A stretch of DNA of 64,000 nt, from contig BDSI01000043.1 in assembly GCA_003117195.1 (NCBI GenBank), forward strand, positions 37,501 through 101,500. Reading direction: 5' to 3'. The DNA is from Eudorina sp. 2006-703-Eu-15. Taxonomy: Eukaryota > Chlorophyta > Chlorophyceae > Chlamydomonadales > Volvocaceae. Positions 58,592 to 64,000 of this stretch are shown here, piece by piece (position 1 is the first letter of the stretch; every line of letters begins with the position of its first letter). The notes under the pieces were generated by a model. The model ran no database searches, was not told where the DNA came from, and was given only the letters and a program-made list of their open reading frames with translations. A program made the position numbers and the translations under genes.

Positions 58592-61500
58592 TCACCCGAT
58601 GGCCCCTGCCTCGAGAGCCGCCGTGAGCTCACCAGCTGCCGCCCCCATCAACCCGCCCTCGGCCCCCATCACCATATCGCCCCCCGTGTCACCACCACCA
58701 CCACCACCACCACCACCACCGCCGCCATTAGCCACCGGGGGGCAACCGCCGGTGCGCCTCAGCGCCTCTGCGGCCGTCCAGCCCACCCACCTCGCGAGCG
58801 ACGGCAAGCTGACCGCCCCCGCCGCCGCCGCCGCCGCACCTGCCGCAGCGCCCATGGCGGGGCCCTCGGCGGCGAGCCTGGGCCGCTCCCCGCACTCGGC
58901 CAGCAGGCGGGACGCCACCCGTCGGACCCGCGCGGCCACCTCCACCCCCAGCTCCTCCTCACCGCTGCCCTCCACCACCACTGCCGCCGCCGCTGCTGCT
59001 GCTGCTGCTGCTGTTGCCGTTGCTGCTGCCGTTGCCGCTGGTCCCTCACCACCAGCGGCGGCCCACAGGAAACGGTTCCGTGCCCCTCCATTCGCCCGCG
59101 AAGGAAGCCCCCCAGGAGGCCCCCCCCCCTCCGCGGCCCCCTCGACACCTCCGCCGAGGCCTCCCGGGCAGCATCCCGCGCCGCCCCCGTCCCCGCCGTC
59201 CCCCCCGCCGCCCGACCCCGGCGGCATCAGCGCGCGTCGCAGTCGGCCGTGAGCCGCCAGCCGGGTCACCACCAGCGCCGCCAGAGCCTCCGCGCTGCGG
59301 CGCAGCACGGCCACGAGGGACTCCCCGCTGGCGGCTGCCGCGCGGGTCTGGGCCGCCGCGGCTGCGCCGTTGGCGTTCGTAGCGCCGTCCGCGCCACCGA
59401 CAGGGCCTCCGCGCCGGGCGGTCTCTTGCGTGGGCACGGCCGCTGCGGCGAGGGCCGCTGCTGCGGGGGCAGCTACGGCTCCTGTGGCTCTTCGCTTAGA
59501 CGGCTGCCCTCCCCGAGCCTGCGCCGCCGCGTCAGAGCCCCCGTCCTTCTCCTCCATATCCTCCCCCCTCTCCTCCTCCTCCTCCTCCTCCTCCTCACGA
59601 ACCACCGGGAAAGGCCGCTTCAACCCGTGGCCATGGACGAGGTGCTCGCCGCCCTGACCACCACCCGCCGCGGGTCGTCGTCCTGCCTCGGCAACGCCAC
59701 CACCACCACCACCACCACCACCACCACCACCACCACCACCACCCGCCGCCGCCGCCGCTGCCGCCAGTCCGCACCCGCCAAGGCCGCCCCGCCGCCGGTA
59801 GTGCTCCAGCGCCGCCTCCACCAGCTTCCGGCCCTCCGTGTCCTCCAGTTGCAAGGCCCGGGAGGCCGCCTCACAGGCGGCCTCCACGTAGTCCTCCCAC
59901 AGGGAGGCGGCGGCGGCGGCCCGGCTGTAGCCACCGGCTGCAGCCATCCCGCTGTAGCCCGTAGTTGGGCCCTCCAGGCCGGGATGGATGTGGCCGGGAC
60001 CGGCCGTGCGACCCCCCTGTTGCTGCCCCGGGTGATGGGAGCGGCGCGCGGCGACGGCGGCCCGGATGCGGGCGGCGACGGCCCGCACCTCCCGTCGCAG
60101 CTGGTCGAGGGTGTGGATGCGGCCTGGGGAGGAGACGGGTGGGCATATAGGAAAGTGGTGGACATATTCAAACTGAGCTGCTGCCAGAGCAAAGAGACGG
60201 GTGGGCGGGTAGGCGCGCGCTGGACAGCAGGCAGGCAGGTGGGGATACCGGTTCGGGAGGCGCGGATGCAGCCTATTGATGGACATGTTGAAGCTGCGAG
60301 GGGGGCGGGGAGGGCCGGGAGGTGAGGCGAGGGAAGGTGGGAATCAAAGTCGGGGAGGTATCGGTGCGGCGAAGGGGCAGGCGTGCGTGTGCGGACTGGC
60401 AGCCGTGTTTGGAGGCGGCATCAGTGAGATGTCGCCAACCGGTCCTCAGTGCGGATCAGGACGCAAGCTGCGGTGCGCTGCAGGAGGCGCAAGAGGAGGT
60501 GGAGGCCGCAATGGCGCAGGGCCCAACGATCCCTGCCTGCAGAAGCGCCACACTGAAGCCCAACGCAAGGAAAATGCGCCTGCCCCCCAAAGCCCCACAC
60601 AGAAGCCCCACGCAGGACAAATGCGCCTGCCCCCCGCTGGGTGTCACACCCCTCCGCAATTCCTTACACACCCCTCCGCTCGCCGGCCCTCTCCCGGCCC
60701 CATCGCCCCATCAGGAACTACCTTGCATGGCCGCCTGCGCCACATCCACCAGGCTGACCAGCTGCGGGGCCCCGGGGCGGGCCGATCGTCCCGCCTCCCG
60801 GTGCGGCGCCCTGTTGACATCCTCCCGCGTCGACTCGTAGCCGGCGGGGGCGGCGGCTGCGGCTGCGGCGGCGGGGGGGTCGGGCCCTGGGCCGTCGCCG
60901 CCCCGCGCCGCTACGAAGTGGGTGTGCGGATGCTGGTGGTTGTGGTGGCGATGGTGGTTGTGGTAGTTGTGGTGGCGGCGCAGGCGGGCTCGAGCCAGGT
61001 GGCAGCCGCTGCCGGGCCGCAGCATGGCCGCCGCGATGTTGCGGATCGAGATCTGGACCTGGGGGCGACCGCGACAAGGGGGAAAGGTGGGGGCGGGGAC
61101 GTGGGCCACTCGTGGTGCATTGGGCAAGGTCAACAGCTCACTCAATGCGCTGACTGCCGGAGCAGGGATCCGGTGCCATGCGCGGAAGAGCCGGGGTGAG
61201 CTCCGGTGGCGATGGCAGTGAAGGGGCGTGAAGAACGCGGGGCGGGCAGCCACAGGTTGCGCTCAGTGGGAAACCCGCAGGACCCGCCCACAGGGTGCGC
61301 ACTGCGCGCCGCGGGGAGGGGTCCGAAGGCGGACTGTGGGGTCGTGTGGGCTCGGCCGTATGGGCTCCGGCGATTACTGGGTTGCTGCAGCGGATCAGCC
61401 ACATATGGCCGGAGTGCTGGGGCGTTGGGAGGGAGTGGGTGCGTTGGGCGGCGCGGCGGAGGCGCGAGCGCGGTGGACCATGGATCCGTCCCAGCGGCAT

Positions 61501-64000
61501 GTGCCGGGCATGGCACGTCGCGACATGGTTTTGACGGAGCAAGCGCAACAGCCGCCCCCGCCCCCGGCCCCCCTTACACACACACACACAGTTCTCTTTG
61601 ACACACATGTGTGGGCTTCTTGTTTAAACACACACATACACACATGCACAGTGCCTTGCACCCCCGTACACCCGTACCTGCAACAGCAACCGCCGGCCCC
61701 GCTCCAGCTCCGCGCTATTCACGCGGGCGGCCGGAGCTTCCCCCGGGTCCAGACCGTCTGCGCGGCTGCTGCTGCTGCCGCTGTTGGTAGCAGTAGTAGC
61801 AGTAGTAGCAGTAGTAGTACCAGCGGCCGCCTCCCCCACCCGGACCAGGCCGTCCTGCCCCTGGCCAGCTGCTGCCGCGGCCACCCCAACCCCTTCCGCG
61901 TCTGGGACCGCCGACGGCCCGGCACCTGCGTCCCCACCGCCCGCTGCATCCGCCGCCGCCGCCGCCGGCGCCACCGCCCCGGCGGCCGCCTCCAGGAGCA
62001 CCCGCAGCAAGCTCTCCCGCAGCGCCCCGTACGCCAGCGACAGCACCGTGGCCTCCGCCGCCGCCGCGGCGGCACCCACGGCGACCGCCTGCGGCGGCCC
62101 CAGCGCCAAAGTGTGGCGGCACACCGCCGGCGCCGGCGCCGCCAGGGCGCCTGCGGCGCCCCAGCCCAGGGACCCCGGGGCGCCCCGCCAGGCCGCCCAC
62201 GCCGCCGAGGACCCGCCCGACGCCGCCGCGGGCGCGGACGCTGCCGCCAGCGCTTGCTGCGAGCCGTCCTCGAAGAACTCCCGGACCTCGGCCGGCAGGT
62301 CCTCGGCCGGCAGGTGGCAGGTCGCCAGCACCAGCACGCCGCCGCCGCCGGCCCCGCCGGGGCCGCCGCGCAGGGCCGCGGCGGCGGCGGTGAACTGCTG
62401 CGTGAAGACGCTCCAGGCGGTGCTGATGCAGGTGCGGCGGCGCAGCCGCCCCGCTGCCACGTCCTCGTCCTCCTCCTCCGTCGCTTCCTCAGAGCCCTCC
62501 TCTGCACCCTCCCCGGATCCACCCTCCGTGTCGCCACCACCGCCCCCGGTCCCGGCCCCGCCTCCGAACCCTCCACCGCGCTCCTCCCCGTCAAGCCCGT
62601 ACCCCGAGACGTCCATACGCCCGCCACGCCGCCCGTCTGTACGGCCGTCGTGGCATGCAACACCGTCGCCCAGATCTCCATCCTCCGGACCTGAATCTGA
62701 TTTTGGATCCGGATCGAGGTCTGAATCGGAGTGGCCGGGTCCCTGCACGTGCTGTTCCAGCGCCCACGTGTCGATCCGCGGCAGGTACACCACGTGCAGC
62801 CGGCCGCGCGACCCGTGGGTCGGCGCCAGCGCCTCGGCGACCAGCGCCGCCACGCCCGCCGCCATATCCTCGCCTCCACCGCCTCCGCCGCTGCGAAGTA
62901 CGATGCCGGGCAGGTTGATGGTGTGGATAATCGGGGGGCGGCCGCCGCCACCGCCGCCACCGGCCCCGGCCACTGGGAATGTGCCGGCCTGCTGCCGTAA
63001 TGGGGGCTGCTGTGGCGATGCCGACTGCTGTGCTTCCTGTGGGTGGCAGGGTTGATGTGAGTCAGGTGATGGCAGCGGAGGTGCACTGAGCAGCCGCAGC
63101 ACCAGCGCCGCCGCTGCCTCCTGCTGACCCACATCGCCCTCCTCATGCCCGCACATCAGCAGGTGGCAGCAGCTGCTGGGGTGGGCCCGCAGCCGACCGC
63201 CGGGCGGCGACCGCCGCACTTCATCGGCGGACAGAGAGGGGCAGGGCGGGGGGTAGCGACCTCCCTGGAGCGGAGCAGCCGTGTTGGGCCGCTCGCCACC
63301 CTCCCCCCAGCGAGTAACGTCGCCGCCGCCGCCGCCGCCGCTGATATCCGCCCCGAGCGGTGGTGCCGGAAGTGGTGAGAGGGCTGATGGCGGCGGCGGT
63401 GACGGGCCCTCTGTGGCCCCTGCTAGCGCCGCCAGCCGCAGAAACGCTGTGATGGCGGCCTGCCCGGGGTCAGAATCCATTGCCGTTGTCGTTGGACCGG
63501 CGGTTGCAGTCGTTGCCGTCGTTGTGATCGCTGCCAGTGCAGCAGCGGCGGTCTGCATGCGCTCCGGGACCTGGATGCCCGCCGCCGCCAGTCGCAGCAG
63601 CGCCGCCGCCGCCGCGGGCGCCGCCAGCGCCGCCGCGTACGGGGGCGGCGGCGGCGGGGGTCCGGAGGGGCAGACGGAGGCGGCGGCGTCGCGGCGGCTG
63701 CAGGGCTTGGGCGCCGCCGCCAGCGCCGCCTCCCAATCGTCCTCCAACACCTGCAGCTCACCCAGCCACTCCTGATCCCCCTCTCCGGCGTCCTCCTCGT
63801 CGTCCTCCTCCTCCTCCTCCATGTCGTCGTCCTCGGCCTTGTCCTCGATCTCGGGTTCGTTCTCCACCTGCTCCGCCGCCTCAGCGCCGTTCTGCACCTC
63901 CGCCGCCGCATCAATTCCTGCGGCAGCTGCCTCCGCCGTTTCCATCAATTCGACTGCTCGCTCCATCCTGTCCTCCTCCCCCGCCTCCTCCTGCGCCTCC
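58592..64000 (-). CDS. ATAD2/Yta7-type AAA+ ATPase with divergent bromodomain (partial, 5' end outside window)
   Basis: Visible exons on the minus strand: beyond 64000 to 61678, 61058-60722 and 60123-58592; phases agree. The visible part starts in an acidic linker after the first AAA module, which must lie outside the window. The second AAA module follows: LLMCGHEEGDVGQQ (P-loop position without the GKT lysine), VVYLPRIDTWALEQH (Walker B position) and VLVLATCHLPAEDLPAEVREF, matching ATAD2 and its plant homologue. Next come LERGRRLLLQ/VQISIRNIAAAML at the first bromodomain helix, a His/Pro/Ala insertion, and LVSLVDVAQAAMQG/RIHTLDQLRREV for the later helices. The acetyl-lysine-binding Asn and Tyr are not evident. 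A long Ala/Gly-rich C-terminus ends with a helical segment. Family members are nuclear, bind histones and act in chromatin assembly and transcription. Confidence 0.8.
59695..59742 (-). repeat. (CCA)16 tract coding poly-Gly in the ATAD2-like protein
   Basis: About sixteen CCA triplets read as Gly codons on the minus strand. A smaller tract of the same kind lies at about 58690-58720. Both are inside the last exon. Confidence 0.85.
60143..60205 (-). repeat. Introner-like element copy (last intron of ATAD2-like gene)
   Basis: TTTGCTCTGGCAGCAGCTCA, GTTTGAATATGTCCACC, ACTTTCCTATATGCCC. It ends about 18 nt before the acceptor at 60123, so the exon is preceded almost directly by the element. A partial copy lies just upstream at 60278-60300. 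Confidence 0.85.

Noticed and set aside
58283..60325. 680-codon plus-strand open frame
   Set aside because: It is the antisense shadow of the ATAD2-like last exon in GC-rich repetitive sequence. The minus strand carries the phase-compatible exon.

Overview
The window looks like nuclear DNA of a volvocine green alga (Chlamydomonas/Volvox/Gonium/Eudorina group). Evidence: GC-rich coding sequence, many medium-size introns with GTGAG/GTGCG donors, long homopolymeric Gln/Ala/Gly tracts inside conserved proteins, TGTAA polyadenylation signals, CA-rich introns and dense minisatellites. No bacterial-type operon, phage, CRISPR array, rRNA or tRNA gene was seen. The genus is an inference.

Layout. 1-3270: downstream flank, no supported gene. 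3271-14556 (-): 15-exon SCYL2-type pseudokinase. 14557-15131: shared divergent promoter. 15132-17322 (+): three-exon GILT-like secreted thiol reductase. 17323-19136: AT-richer stretch without a convincing gene. 19137-28332 (+): 14-exon DIS3L2/SOV-type 3'-5' exoribonuclease, 1181 aa. 29610-42239 (-): 17-exon gene for a large unrecognised protein ('gene B'), tail to tail with DIS3L2. 42240-45353: spacer with a probable plus-strand PAN/Apple-like exon. 45354-57466 (-): 11-exon gene for a second large unrecognised protein ('gene A', about 1538 aa). 58592-64000 (-, 5' part outside the window): ATAD2/Yta7-type AAA+ protein with a degenerate second AAA module and a very divergent bromodomain region.

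I built the models by reading splice junctions and checking that intron phases agree from exon to exon. All assembled reading frames close without frameshift. No operon-like cooperation is implied: the genes serve vesicle traffic (SCYL2), vacuolar/secretory redox (GILT), cytoplasmic RNA decay (DIS3L2) and chromatin (ATAD2).

The most interesting signals lie in the introns. (1) A dispersed element of about 90-150 bp recurs in at least a dozen introns. Nearly always it is in sense orientation and ends 15-130 nt before the 3' splice site, so that it supplies the pyrimidine-rich acceptor region. This is the pattern expected of introner-like elements. (2) A complete dynein heavy chain exon with its own splice sites lies antisense inside a DIS3L2 intron. 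(3) A CA-tailed, SINE-like repeat family fills the SCYL2/GILT half of the window.
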